Shown one piece after another: positions 24,470 through 31,697 of a stretch of 64,000 nt of DNA. The DNA is taken from positions 14,296-78,295 of the forward strand of contig CAVYEZ010000002.1 in assembly GCA_963767685.1 (NCBI GenBank). The letters run 5' to 3'. A model generated the notes under the pieces. The model worked only from the letters and a program-made list of their open reading frames with translations. It did not search any database and had not been told where the DNA came from. This DNA is from Trebonia sp963767685 (GTDB lineage: Bacteria; Actinomycetota; Actinomycetes; Streptosporangiales; Streptosporangiaceae). Each line of letters begins with the position of its first letter. Within the stretch, counting starts at the first letter, position 1. The position numbers and the translations under genes are program-made.

Positions 24470-26284
24470 TTAACTAGATATCCCGGGCTTGTCCGCCGGC
24501 TCCGACGGGTCGTCAACCCCGTCAGGAGCGACAAGCTCGCTCGGTTCGAACGAGCCCTCGCCCGCTACCGCCGCCAGCTCGGAACCGAGCGACTCCGCCT
24601 GCGCCTGGGCCGCGGCCGCCGCCCGGCTCCGGCCGGTGAGCGCGGACGCGACCGCCCCGATGACGCTGGCCGCGATGGCGAAGCCGAAGGCGACGCCGAG
24701 GCCATCGTGGAACGGCCCGGTGATCAGGTTCGGGAAGAACTCGCGGCCGGTCACGTAGGCGGCGTGCGCGGACGGCAGGTGGCTGAGCAGCGGCCCGAGC
24801 AGCTGCTGCATCGGGTTGTAGCCGAGGAACGCCGCGAACAGCACGCCGATCGGCGGCAGGTGCGAGATCGTCGCCGCCGCCGACGCCGGGATGCCCTGCG
24901 CGGTGAGCCCGCTGAACATGGACGCCGGCAGCTTGCTCGCCAGGCCGGCCACCATCAGCGAGAAGAAGATGCCGATCGAGAGCACGGACGCGGAGTTCAT
25001 GAAGGTCGCGATCATGCCGCCGGCCGCGCCCCGCTGGTTGGCCGGGACCGAGTTCATCATCTCGGCGCGGTTGGGCGATACGAACAGGCCGGTGCCGAAG
25101 CCGTTGAGCGCGACAACGAGAGCGAACTCCCAGTACGGGAAGTTCACCGGGACGAAGATCAGGACCAGGAACGTCACCGCGGCCAGCAGCGAGCCGCCGA
25201 CGGTGAACGCCTTCGCGCCGAAGTGGTCAGACAGGACGCCGGACAGCGGCGCCGACAGCAGGAACCCGAGCGTCAGCGGCAGCAGGTAGATGCCAGCCCA
25301 CAGCGGGGTCTGGCTGTAGCTGTAGCCGTGCAGCGGCAGCCAGATGCCCTGGAGCCAGATGATCAGCATGAACTGCATGCCGCCGCGGCCCAGGGCGAGC
25401 ATGAGGCTGGCGACGTTTCCCGCCGCGAATGCCCGGATCTTGAACAGCGACATGTGGAACAAGGGCTCGGCGACCCTCTGCTCGACGAACACGAACACGA
25501 CCAGCAGCACGACGCCGCCGATCATCGCGCCCAGGACGAAGGGGTTCGTCCAGCCCATCGCGCTGCCCCCGTACGGCTGCAGGCCGTAGGTGATGCCGAC
25601 CAGGATCGCGATCAGGCCCACGCCGAAGAGCAGGTTGCCCCACCAGTCCATCTTCGCGTGCTTGCGGATGCCGATGTCGTGCAGCATGAAGTACGCCCAG
25701 ACGGTGCCGAACAAGCCGACCGGGGCCGAGACAAGGAAGATAAGGTGCCAGTTCACGGGGGCGAGCACGCCGCCGAGGATCAGGCCGATGAACGAGCCCG
25801 CGATCGCGGCGATCGAGTTCAGCCCGAGGGCGGTGCCGCGCTGGTTGGCCGGGAACGCGTCGGTGAGGATCGCGGTCGAGTTGGCGAACAGGAACGCGCC
25901 GCCGATGCCCTGCACGACCCGCCAGACGATCAGCCACAGCGCGCCGGCCACTCCGTGCATCCAGGTGACGGTCAGGAAGATCGAGGCGACCGTGAACACC
26001 GCGAAGCCGAGGTTGTACATCCGCACCCGGCCGAACATGTCGCCCAGGCGGCCGAACGAGACCACGAGCACCGCCGTGACGACCATGAAGCCCATGAACA
26101 TCCACAGCAGGTAGCTGGTGTTGCCTGGCCCCAGCGGGTTCAGCCCGATGCCCTTGAACACGGCCGGCAGCGCGATCAGCACGATCGACTGGTTGATCGT
26201 CGCCATCAGCACGCCGAGCGTCGTGTTCGATAGCGCGATCCACTTGTAGTTCGGCCCGAGCACACGACCGGCCTGGTCAGGCAC
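24470..26284 (-). CDS. DHA2-type MFS transporter (14 TM), probable drug exporter
   Basis: This 604-residue membrane protein belongs to the drug:H+ antiporter-2 branch of the major facilitator superfamily. Helix 1 ends in the family motif LMATINQSIVLIALP, the loop 2-3 motif A is GRLGDMFGRVRMY, motif C follows in LNSIAAIAGSFIGLILGG, and about 14 hydrophobic segments can be counted. The C-terminal ~70 residues are a soluble acidic tail. GTG at 26284 has a GGGGGGACAGG site. No adjacent TetR or MarR gene is present, so regulation is not evident; the substrate cannot be told. Confidence 0.88.
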   Translation of the reverse strand: MPDQAGRVLGPNYKWIALSNTTLGVLMATINQSIVLIALPAVFKGIGLNPLGPGNTSYLLWMFMGFMVVTAVLVVSFGRLGDMFGRVRMYNLGFAVFTVASIFLTVTWMHGVAGALWLIVWRVVQGIGGAFLFANSTAILTDAFPANQRGTALGLNSIAAIAGSFIGLILGGVLAPVNWHLIFLVSAPVGLFGTVWAYFMLHDIGIRKHAKMDWWGNLLFGVGLIAILVGITYGLQPYGGSAMGWTNPFVLGAMIGGVVLLVVFVFVEQRVAEPLFHMSLFKIRAFAAGNVASLMLALGRGGMQFMLIIWLQGIWLPLHGYSYSQTPLWAGIYLLPLTLGFLLSAPLSGVLSDHFGAKAFTVGGSLLAAVTFLVLIFVPVNFPYWEFALVVALNGFGTGLFVSPNRAEMMNSVPANQRGAAGGMIATFMNSASVLSIGIFFSLMVAGLASKLPASMFSGLTAQGIPASAAATISHLPPIGVLFAAFLGYNPMQQLLGPLLSHLPSAHAAYVTGREFFPNLITGPFHDGLGVAFGFAIAASVIGAVASALTGRSRAAAAAQAQAESLGSELAAVAGEGSFEPSELVAPDGVDDPSEPADKPGISS

Positions 26285-26685
26285 CCTGTCCCCCCACCTC
26301 GTCGGGAAAGTCGGAAGGCTAAGCAGATGATCAGAACTTGCTTAACCCCAACCAACCATAACGCACCGGAGCCAGCCTCCGCATACTGGTACGCCCCCAC
26401 CGCAACCCGGCCCTCGCGGCACACCGTGACTAGAAGAGGGCTACTTATCGAGTTAATATTTGAATCCTTTAAAGAAGCCTGCTCTGCTTTGGCTCTGATA
26501 ACCACAACGTAACATTCACATTGCCCTATGTAAGCCGCATGGTTTCGCGCTGCTTCTGGCCTGGTACTTCCTTTTCGTGATCGTCGCGGTCACCGGGATG
26601 GGCGCCGAGCGCGGCACCCGCTCATGAAAAGGCGGGCCGAGTCAAAGGGTGGTCCCTTGACGGGGGACTAGGAGGGGAGACCGAG
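26285..26685. other. Divergent promoter region between the DHA2 transporter and the globin-like gene
   Basis: No gene is supported in this 401-base stretch. The part 26437-26515 is markedly AT-rich (for example GTTAATATTTGAATCC) against a GC-rich background, which suits promoter DNA. An AGGAGGGGAG ribosome site precedes the globin-like start. Confidence 0.6.
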
Positions 26686-27441
26686 ATGGCGAGCGACTGG
26701 GCCCACGACGGGCCGCGCCGCAGAACGCGGCCAGCGTTCGACCCGGGCGTGCTGGCCGCCATCCACCAGTCGGCCGCCTTGCTCGCACGCGACCAAGACG
26801 CGTTCATCAGGCAGTTCCACGACGACGTCAAGAGCCTGATCCCGGACTCGGCGGTGCCCCCGGCCTTCGACCTGCAGGCGTTCTGTGACCGGATGGCCCA
26901 GGCGCTGCTCTGGGTAGCCCTCACCGAACGGCAGCCGGGCCTCGTGGTCGACGCAATGCGCCAGCTCGGCGGGCAGAACTGGTACGAGGGCTTCCCCGAC
27001 TCGCAGTACGCGAGCGTCGCGCACGCGCTGATCCAGACGGTGCACTACCTCAGCGCGAACATCTGGTCCACCTCGACCGGCTCCGCCTGGATCAGCTTCT
27101 TCCTGTGGGTGCGGCCGCACCTGCTGGCCGGCGCCCAGGACGCCGCCACGCGAGAGGCCGCCGCCAGGGATGCGGATGCCCAGCAGGCCGCCGCGCAGCG
27201 CGCCGCCGCCGAGCGGGAGGCCGCCCGCGTCGCGGCCCTTTCCCGCGGGCACACTCAGGTGGCCGGCGACGTCGACATCGAGCGGGTGGCGAGACTGCTC
27301 GACGACGACGAGGACGACGACGTGGGCCTCGGCCAGATCATGCTCGGCATGACCCGCAAGAATCCGCCGCGGCCCTTAGGCGCCAGCCAGTCCGCGATAT
27401 CCCTGACCACCGCCGCGTCGACGTGCTGCGGGCGCGCGTAG
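26686..27441 (+). CDS. Globin-fold protein lacking the proximal histidine, with Ala-rich coiled-coil tail
   Basis: Residues ~18-145 follow the single-domain globin/flavohemoglobin pattern: FDPGVLAAIHQSAALLARDQDAFIRQFHDDV for helices A-B, then LVVDAMRQLGGQNWYEGFPDSQYASVAHALIQTVHYL and NIWSTSTGSAWISFFLWV for helices E-H. Aligned by eye to the E. coli Hmp segment around its F8 His, the residue here is Asn (about N98), so normal heme ligation looks impossible. After residue 150 comes a heptad-like Ala/Arg/Glu-rich segment (AAAQRAAAEREAARVAALS) and an acidic patch. The last ~30 residues are antisense to the end of the convergent hydrolase gene. Function unknown; a signalling or partner-binding globin fold is inference. 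Confidence 0.6.
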   Translation: MASDWAHDGPRRRTRPAFDPGVLAAIHQSAALLARDQDAFIRQFHDDVKSLIPDSAVPPAFDLQAFCDRMAQALLWVALTERQPGLVVDAMRQLGGQNWYEGFPDSQYASVAHALIQTVHYLSANIWSTSTGSAWISFFLWVRPHLLAGAQDAATREAAARDADAQQAAAQRAAAEREAARVAALSRGHTQVAGDVDIERVARLLDDDEDDDVGLGQIMLGMTRKNPPRPLGASQSAISLTTAASTCCGRA

Positions 27442-28625
27442 TCCGCGGGCGCGGACTTGCCGGTGCCCGCGAAGAACAGGTGGTCGTCGGCGTCGTAGCT
27501 GCGGATCGTCACGGCGCGCCGGCGGGCAAGCCCCGCCCGCCAGAGGGCCAGGTCGCCGTCCGCCGTCACCTGGTAGTCGCGGCCGCCCTGCAGGATCAGC
27601 ACCGGCTGGTCAAGCGCCGCCGCGACGGCGACCTGGTCGTACTCACGGAGGTCAAGCCAGTACGCGGCCGGCCAGCCGAAGAGCAGGTCCGCGGCCGGCG
27701 TCGCGGGAGACAGGTCGGCACTTTCGACCCGCGCGGCCTGCCGCGTAACCGCGTCAACGGCGGCCGTCGTGTCCGCACCTGGCTCCAGCTCGGCCAGGTA
27801 CCGGGCGACGCGGACGGCGGAACGGCTCAGCGGCAGCGTGTCGCCGGCCAGGATCACCAGGCCTGCGACGGACGGCTCGGCGGCCGCGACCCTAGGCGCC
27901 GCCTTGCCGCCGCCGCTGTGACCGAGGACGAAAACCCGCGCCGGGTCCACCTCCGGCTGCCGCCGCAGCACGCGGACCGCGGCGACCGCGTGCGGCACGT
28001 ACTCGTCGGCCATCGTGAAACCAGGCTCGGTGCCAACCTGACCGTGCACGTGGTTGACCTTGTCGAAGCGCAGCACCGCCACGCCGCGGCTCGCCAGGCC
28101 CCACGCCAGGTCCTTGAACGGCTTGTTCGGCCCCGTGGTCATGTCCCGGTCGGCGGGCCCGGAAGCGAGGAGGACCACGCCCGGCCGCCGGCCGCGGCCC
28201 GTCGGCAGGGTCAGCGTGCCGGGCACGGCCAGCGGCCCCGAGCCGAGCGTGACCTCCCGCTCGGTGAACCTTCTGGCCGACGCGTAGCGGGGCGGCCTCC
28301 ACGCGCTGGTGGCCGGCGGCGCGAGCCGGAAGCCGTTCAGCTTGCCGTCGGCGTCGATCGACACGACGACGGTGAGCCCGCCGCGCTCGCCGCTCACTGG
28401 GGTGCTCACGCGCACCAGCCCGCCCTTCGCCGGCTCGCTGAGCGGCGGGCCGACCGCCGCGACGGGCCCGATCCTGGCCGTCTCCGCGGCCCATGCGGCC
28501 TGGATCGTCTCCGCGGACACCGCCGCGCGCAGCGGCGGCGCGAACAGCTCCTCGATGCCGGTGAAGCGCTCGGCCCGCGCCATCTCAATCACGGACGCGG
28601 CGATCGCCACTGGGTCTACGGCCAC
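27255..28625 (-). CDS. Alpha/beta hydrolase with N-terminal DUF3887-like domain
   Basis: This 456-residue protein has a small N-terminal domain (~1-130; IAASVIEMARAERFTGIEELFAPPLR) of the DUF3887 kind and then an alpha/beta-hydrolase domain. The catalytic triad is visible: Ser in LGHSGGGKAA (about 237), Asp in LQGGRDYQV (about 350) and His in DADDHLFF (about 381). No signal peptide. GTG at 28625 has a GAGGGAGGA site. The conserved fold ends near DIADWLAP (about 27380); the remaining ~40 residues, with a nine-serine run, are antisense to the globin-like gene. The divergent HTH gene is the likely regulator. Substrate unknown. Confidence 0.82.
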   Translation of the reverse strand: MAVDPVAIAASVIEMARAERFTGIEELFAPPLRAAVSAETIQAAWAAETARIGPVAAVGPPLSEPAKGGLVRVSTPVSGERGGLTVVVSIDADGKLNGFRLAPPATSAWRPPRYASARRFTEREVTLGSGPLAVPGTLTLPTGRGRRPGVVLLASGPADRDMTTGPNKPFKDLAWGLASRGVAVLRFDKVNHVHGQVGTEPGFTMADEYVPHAVAAVRVLRRQPEVDPARVFVLGHSGGGKAAPRVAAAEPSVAGLVILAGDTLPLSRSAVRVARYLAELEPGADTTAAVDAVTRQAARVESADLSPATPAADLLFGWPAAYWLDLREYDQVAVAAALDQPVLILQGGRDYQVTADGDLALWRAGLARRRAVTIRSYDADDHLFFAGTGKSAPADYARPQHVDAAVVRDIADWLAPKGRGGFLRVMPSMIWPRPTSSSSSSSSSLATRSMSTSPAT

Positions 28626-28647
28626 GCGAATCCTCCCTCACAAACTA

Positions 28648-28683
28648 TTCTCATCTTTTGCGAACGTTAGCATGATGTGAGAA
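28648..28683. promoter_or_regulatory. Operator candidate in the hydrolase/HTH divergent promoter
   Basis: TTCTCA at 28648-28653 and TGAGAA at 28678-28683 form an inverted repeat 30 bases centre to centre in the 67-base gap between the divergent starts. It is placed to let the HTH protein control both genes. Confidence 0.35.
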
Positions 28684-28692
28684 AGTTGAACA

Positions 28693-29244
28693 GTGGATGC
28701 CCTTGAACTGCTTGCCCACCCGGTGCGACTGCGGATCGTGCACGCGTTGCGCGGCGGCCGCACGCTCACCACCGCCGGGCTGAGCGCCCTGCTGCCCGAC
28801 GTGTCGAAGGCGATGCTGTACCGGCACGTCGACCTTCTGGCGAGCGCCGGGATCCTGGAAGTAGCCGAGGAGCGCCGCGTGCGCGGCGCGGTGGAGCGCC
28901 TTTACCGGCTGCGCCCTGACCGCGCCACCGTGACCAGCGAAACCGGCGCCGCACCGGCACCCGAGGACTATTGGCGCGTGTTCAGCACGGCGCTCGCCGT
29001 GCTGACCGCCGAGTTCCGGGCCTACGTGGATCGGGAAGACGCCGACCCGCCGGGCGACCTCGTCGGCTTCCGGCAGCACGCCATCTGGCTCAGCCGCGAG
29101 GAACTCGAGCAACTGATCACTGACCTGCGACTGGCGATAGTTCCCCGGCTGGCCAACCAGCCGACGCCAGAGCGCGGCCGTTACCTGCTCAGCCCGATCC
29201 TCTTCCCCATGGAAGCCCCTCCGGCCACCCCCCAGCCCGAATAG
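28693..29244 (+). CDS. ArsR-like winged-helix transcriptional regulator
   Basis: This 183-residue protein opens with an HTH_20/ArsR-type domain: LLAHPVRLRIVHALRGGRTLTTAGLSALLPDVSKAMLYRHVDLLASAGILEVAEE. The C-terminal half (helical, containing WLSREELEQLITDLRLAIV) resembles the ligand or dimer region of this regulator type. GTG at 28693 is the start. It is divergent from the hydrolase with a dyad between them. A decayed copy of its last ~50 codons lies 1 kb downstream at 30212-30370. Confidence 0.82.
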   Translation: MDALELLAHPVRLRIVHALRGGRTLTTAGLSALLPDVSKAMLYRHVDLLASAGILEVAEERRVRGAVERLYRLRPDRATVTSETGAAPAPEDYWRVFSTALAVLTAEFRAYVDREDADPPGDLVGFRQHAIWLSREELEQLITDLRLAIVPRLANQPTPERGRYLLSPILFPMEAPPATPQPE

Positions 29245-29384
29245 GGGCGGCACGCCCGGCCGTTGCCGATGCCGGCCCCGCGCCTGTTGTTTAGCTAGCC
29301 GGCTCTCGTGAAATACACGGCACGCGCTCGCTTTCGCCGGTCCCGCCCATCAGGTGGCGGGATCCGGCCCATTGGGCGCACCCC

Positions 29385-29963
29385 GGTTGACTGGCTCTTT
29401 CAGGACCGCCCTAAACGGGCTCCGGACCCATCCGCACGCCCATTACTCATAGGTAAAACCGGGAAGGCGGGTTGCGGCAGGCGACTGGTCCGGGTGGGTG
29501 GCGGAGGCCTACGTCGATGTGCGGGTACGCGGCGCTGCCCGCCGTGGTGCCGGCCAGCGCCCGCGACCGAAACGGGCCAGCGTATTGCCCTGGGCATCGA
29601 GACTGCACGCCGGACGCAGGGCCGCGCGGACATGGATCCGCCGTGGCGCCCCATCTTCTGCTCCCGCGCGGTCGCCCCCCGCGGGCCAGCACCACGACGG
29701 GTAGCGGTGACTGCGCGCCGCACGCCAGGCCGGGCGCACACGAACCCGCCTCGGCGACCGCTCTCCCGCTCCCGCGCACTCCCCCTGCGGGCCGGTGCCA
29801 CGGCGGGGGCAGCGTCGGCGACCCGCGCCGGGCCGCAGCCCGGGCCTCCCACCCTGACCACTGACCACCGGTACCGCCCTTTCAGGTTTTCCTCGCCAGT
29901 AATGCGCGCGCGGACGGGTCCGGAGCCCGTTTAGGGCGGTCCTGAGAGAGCCAGCCAGCCAAC
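29385..29963. repeat. Long inverted-repeat element (about 580 bases)
   Basis: The outer 39 bases (29391-29429 and 29916-29954, starting CTGGCTCT) match at 38 positions in inverted order. Homology continues inward with scattered changes (CATTACT and AAAACC blocks, then GGGTGGG and GCCGTGG), so arms extend at least 80 and perhaps 200 bases. The interior also holds two imperfect ~105-base direct repeats (about 29605-29710 and 29711-29816). No transposase is present. It could be a MITE-like element or encode a very long RNA hairpin. Confidence 0.7.
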
Positions 29964-30113
29964 CGAGACCAGTTGGTGGCCGTTACGGCTTGGACGGCGG
30001 AGGTCAAAGGCCAAGACTGCGGGTCAAATGAGGGCCGGGCTCCGGCCGGGGTGACGGACGAGCGGACATTTGCCTCGTCTGGTTACGAATCGCCGCCAGA
30101 ATCGGGCGCCCGG

Positions 30114-30166
30114 CGTTATCGCGGGTCAACGGCGGCGAAGTTCGCCGCCGTTGACCCGCGATAACG
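30114..30166. repeat. Perfect 53-base palindrome
   Basis: CGTTATCGCGGGTCAACGGC... at 30114-30139 is the exact complement of 30141-30166, with a single central base. It flanks no gene closely; the nearest are the pseudogene fragment and the ATA-start HTH gene. A cruciform, a recombination site or a bidirectional terminator are possible. Confidence 0.8.
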
Positions 30167-30211
30167 GATGGATACCCTATGGGAGTATGGCCTCAGCCCG
30201 AGGCTAACTTG

Positions 30212-30370
30212 ATGGCATTGAGCCGCGAGGAACTCGAGTAACTGACCGCCGACCTGCGCCGGGCGATCGTTGCCGGCTGGCCAACAAACCGACCCGGGCC
30301 CCCGGCCGTCACCTCTTCAGCCCCATCCTCTTCCCGTGGAGGACCCTGGGCCACCCCCCAGCCCGAATAA
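30212..30370 (+). pseudogene. Decayed 3' fragment of an ArsR-like regulator gene
   Basis: The DNA matches the last ~155 bases of the regulator at 28693-29244. Translation begins LSREELE then hits TAA where the intact gene has CAA, continues LTADLRRAIV, loses frame by small indels, and ends in the same ATPQPE-stop. Divergence is considerable, so it looks like an old duplicate or the remnant of a paralogue. Confidence 0.75.
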
Positions 30371-30438
30371 GGCACGCTCGTACCGCGATGTCGGCGTGTC
30401 GCACCATAAATACGTTTCTTTGTAGGTAGCATTCGAAT

Positions 30439-31308
30439 ATAAGAACCCCTCAGCAACTCGACCAGCTCCGCGAGGAAGCCGTCGCGCTCCGTCTCGCGGG
30501 CAAGTCCGTCAGGGAAATCAGGGAGGCGCTAGGCCCGGTCGGCAAGCGCACCCTCAGCGCCGCGCTCGGCGGCACGCCGCCCGCCGAGTGGACGTACCGC
30601 CCCAACGCGAAGGACGACCTCCGCGACCGAGCCCGCGAACTGCGGACCCAGGGCCTGTCCTACAACGAGATCGTCGCCAAGCTCGGCGTCTCGAAGAGCT
30701 CGGTCTCGCTCTGGGTACGCGACGTCCCTTGCCCGGAGAGGTTCAGGTACGTACACAACGAACGACGCCAGGAGGGACTTCGCAAGTACAACGCGGCCCG
30801 GTCAGTCCACCATGCTGCGGAGACCGAGAGTGCAGCCGCCGAGGTCGGGCAGCTTACGACCCGTGAGGTGCTCATTACGGGCGCCATTGCCTACTGGTGC
30901 GAGGGCGCCAAGAGTAAGCCGAACCGCAAGGCCAACCGAGTGGTGTTCATCAATAGCGACCCAGGGTTGATCAAGTTTTTTCTTTACTTTCTGGATGTTG
31001 CCGGGGTCAACCGAGACGACTGGATACTCCGCGTCTACATCCACGAGAACGCTGACGCCGAGGCGGCCCAGCGGTTCTGGCTTGAGGTCACCGGCGCTCA
31101 TCCCAGCCAGTTTCGGTCGCCGACGCTCAAGCGTCACAACCCCAAGACTGTTCGGACGAACGTCGGCAAGGACTATCACGGGTGCCTGAGGGTCGATGTG
31201 CGGCGTAGCGCCGCCCTCTACAGGAGGATCGAAGGCTGGGCACTGGGCGCGATGACTCCCAGAGCGCTTAACGCGGCCCAGGACGAGCCGGTATCGTGGT
31301 GTGGGTAG
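30439..31308 (+). CDS. Conserved actinobacterial HTH protein of unknown function, ATA at the expected start
   Basis: The open frame from 30430 encodes about 289 residues from ATA at 30439 (xRTPQQLDQLREEAVALRLAG). It holds two HTH-like segments: LAGKSVREIREALG near residue 17 and a resolvase-like GLSYNEIVAKLGVSKSSVSLWVRD near 72. The C-terminal domain carries ITGAIAYWCEGAKSKPNR, VVFINSDPGLIKFFLYFL, IHENADAEAAQRFWLEVTG and KDYHGCLRVDV. I recall this as a widespread Streptomyces-type hypothetical family, normally starting ATG. No ATG, GTG or TTG occurs in frame before GTG 30868. AGGTAG at 30424-30429 is well spaced for ATA. Either rare AUA initiation, or a start-codon mutation that leaves a gene silenced or shortened to 146 residues. 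Confidence 0.6.
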   Translation: MRTPQQLDQLREEAVALRLAGKSVREIREALGPVGKRTLSAALGGTPPAEWTYRPNAKDDLRDRARELRTQGLSYNEIVAKLGVSKSSVSLWVRDVPCPERFRYVHNERRQEGLRKYNAARSVHHAAETESAAAEVGQLTTREVLITGAIAYWCEGAKSKPNRKANRVVFINSDPGLIKFFLYFLDVAGVNRDDWILRVYIHENADAEAAQRFWLEVTGAHPSQFRSPTLKRHNPKTVRTNVGKDYHGCLRVDVRRSAALYRRIEGWALGAMTPRALNAAQDEPVSWCG

Positions 31309-31343
31309 CGGCGTTAGGTGACGCTTGCCATCTGTCCGCTTAG

Positions 31344-31416
31344 TCCGGCGTTGGGTAATTGGCAGCCCGCCAACCTTTGGAGTTGGTTTGTCCTGGTTCG
31401 AGTCCAGGCGCCGGAA
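31344..31416 (+). tRNA. tRNA-Gln (anticodon TTG)
   Basis: The cloverleaf can be drawn by eye: acceptor TCCGGCG with CGCCGGA, D arm GGGTAATTGGCAGCCC, anticodon stem CCAAC/GTTGG around loop CTTTGGA (anticodon TTG), T arm CCTGG-TTCGAGT-CCAGG, and discriminator A. CCA is not encoded. Confidence 0.92.
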
Positions 31417-31533
31417 CTACCCCTTTTGTCCGATTCTTGACCGGACGCCGCCCAGATACGACCGGCAGCGGTCACACCCTTCGACAATGCCCTCGCCCGT
31501 GCGGCACCTCTTCGCGCCCTCAGTAGATGCCAT
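31417..31533 (-). CDS. Possible small Cys-containing peptide
   Basis: A 38-residue frame starting ATG at 31533 has an AGGAG site at ideal spacing and reads MASTEGAKRCRTGEGIVEGC, then DRCRSYLGGVRSRIGQKG. Its three cysteines (CxnCxxC) resemble half a zinc knuckle. The stop abuts the 3' end of the convergent tRNA gene. No family is recognised; this may be chance. Confidence 0.25.
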   Translation of the reverse strand: MASTEGAKRCRTGEGIVEGCDRCRSYLGGVRSRIGQKG

Positions 31534-31622
31534 GAGTGTGTTCTCCTGCTCGCTGGGTAGTGGACCGCCGCTAGGCCCTTTACCTGGCCATTTCCAAGAA
31601 TTCATCTGAGACCCTTGCGCAA

Positions 31623-31652
31623 CCTACGGTTTCGTAGGCTACGGTTACGTAA
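31623..31652. promoter_or_regulatory. Tandem palindromes upstream of the desaturase gene
   Basis: CCTACGgtttCGTAGG (31623-31638) and TTACGTAA (31645-31652) lie 46-75 bases before the desaturase start and share a TACG core. They are good operator candidates for the TetR protein encoded after the desaturase gene. Confidence 0.5.
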
Positions 31653-31697
31653 GCGTACAAGGCCACCGCCTGCGGGCGCCTCACCTCAGGGGAGAAC

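Larger units (their letters stand above)
29245..30211. other. Non-coding accessory stretch with long inverted repeat and palindrome
   Basis: Open frames here show no recognisable protein and run through inverted repeats, so I call no gene. A small hairpin (CCCGCC/GGCGGG) near 29338-29366 may end the HTH transcript. Then come the long inverted element (29385-29963), ~150 bases without visible marks, and the palindrome at 30114-30166. Confidence 0.6.

Noticed and set aside
29308..29934. Open frame of 208 codons across the inverted element
   Set aside because: Composition is that of a GC-rich random frame, it crosses inverted repeats and has no recognisable motif.
29385..29963. Insertion sequence with transposase
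   Set aside because: Terminal inverted repeats are present, but neither strand encodes DDE, serine or HUH transposase motifs; kept as a repeat only.
30868..31308. The HTH gene starting at GTG 30868
   Set aside because: Conserved-looking sequence including both HTH segments extends in frame far upstream to ATA 30439, so GTG 30868 is probably internal.
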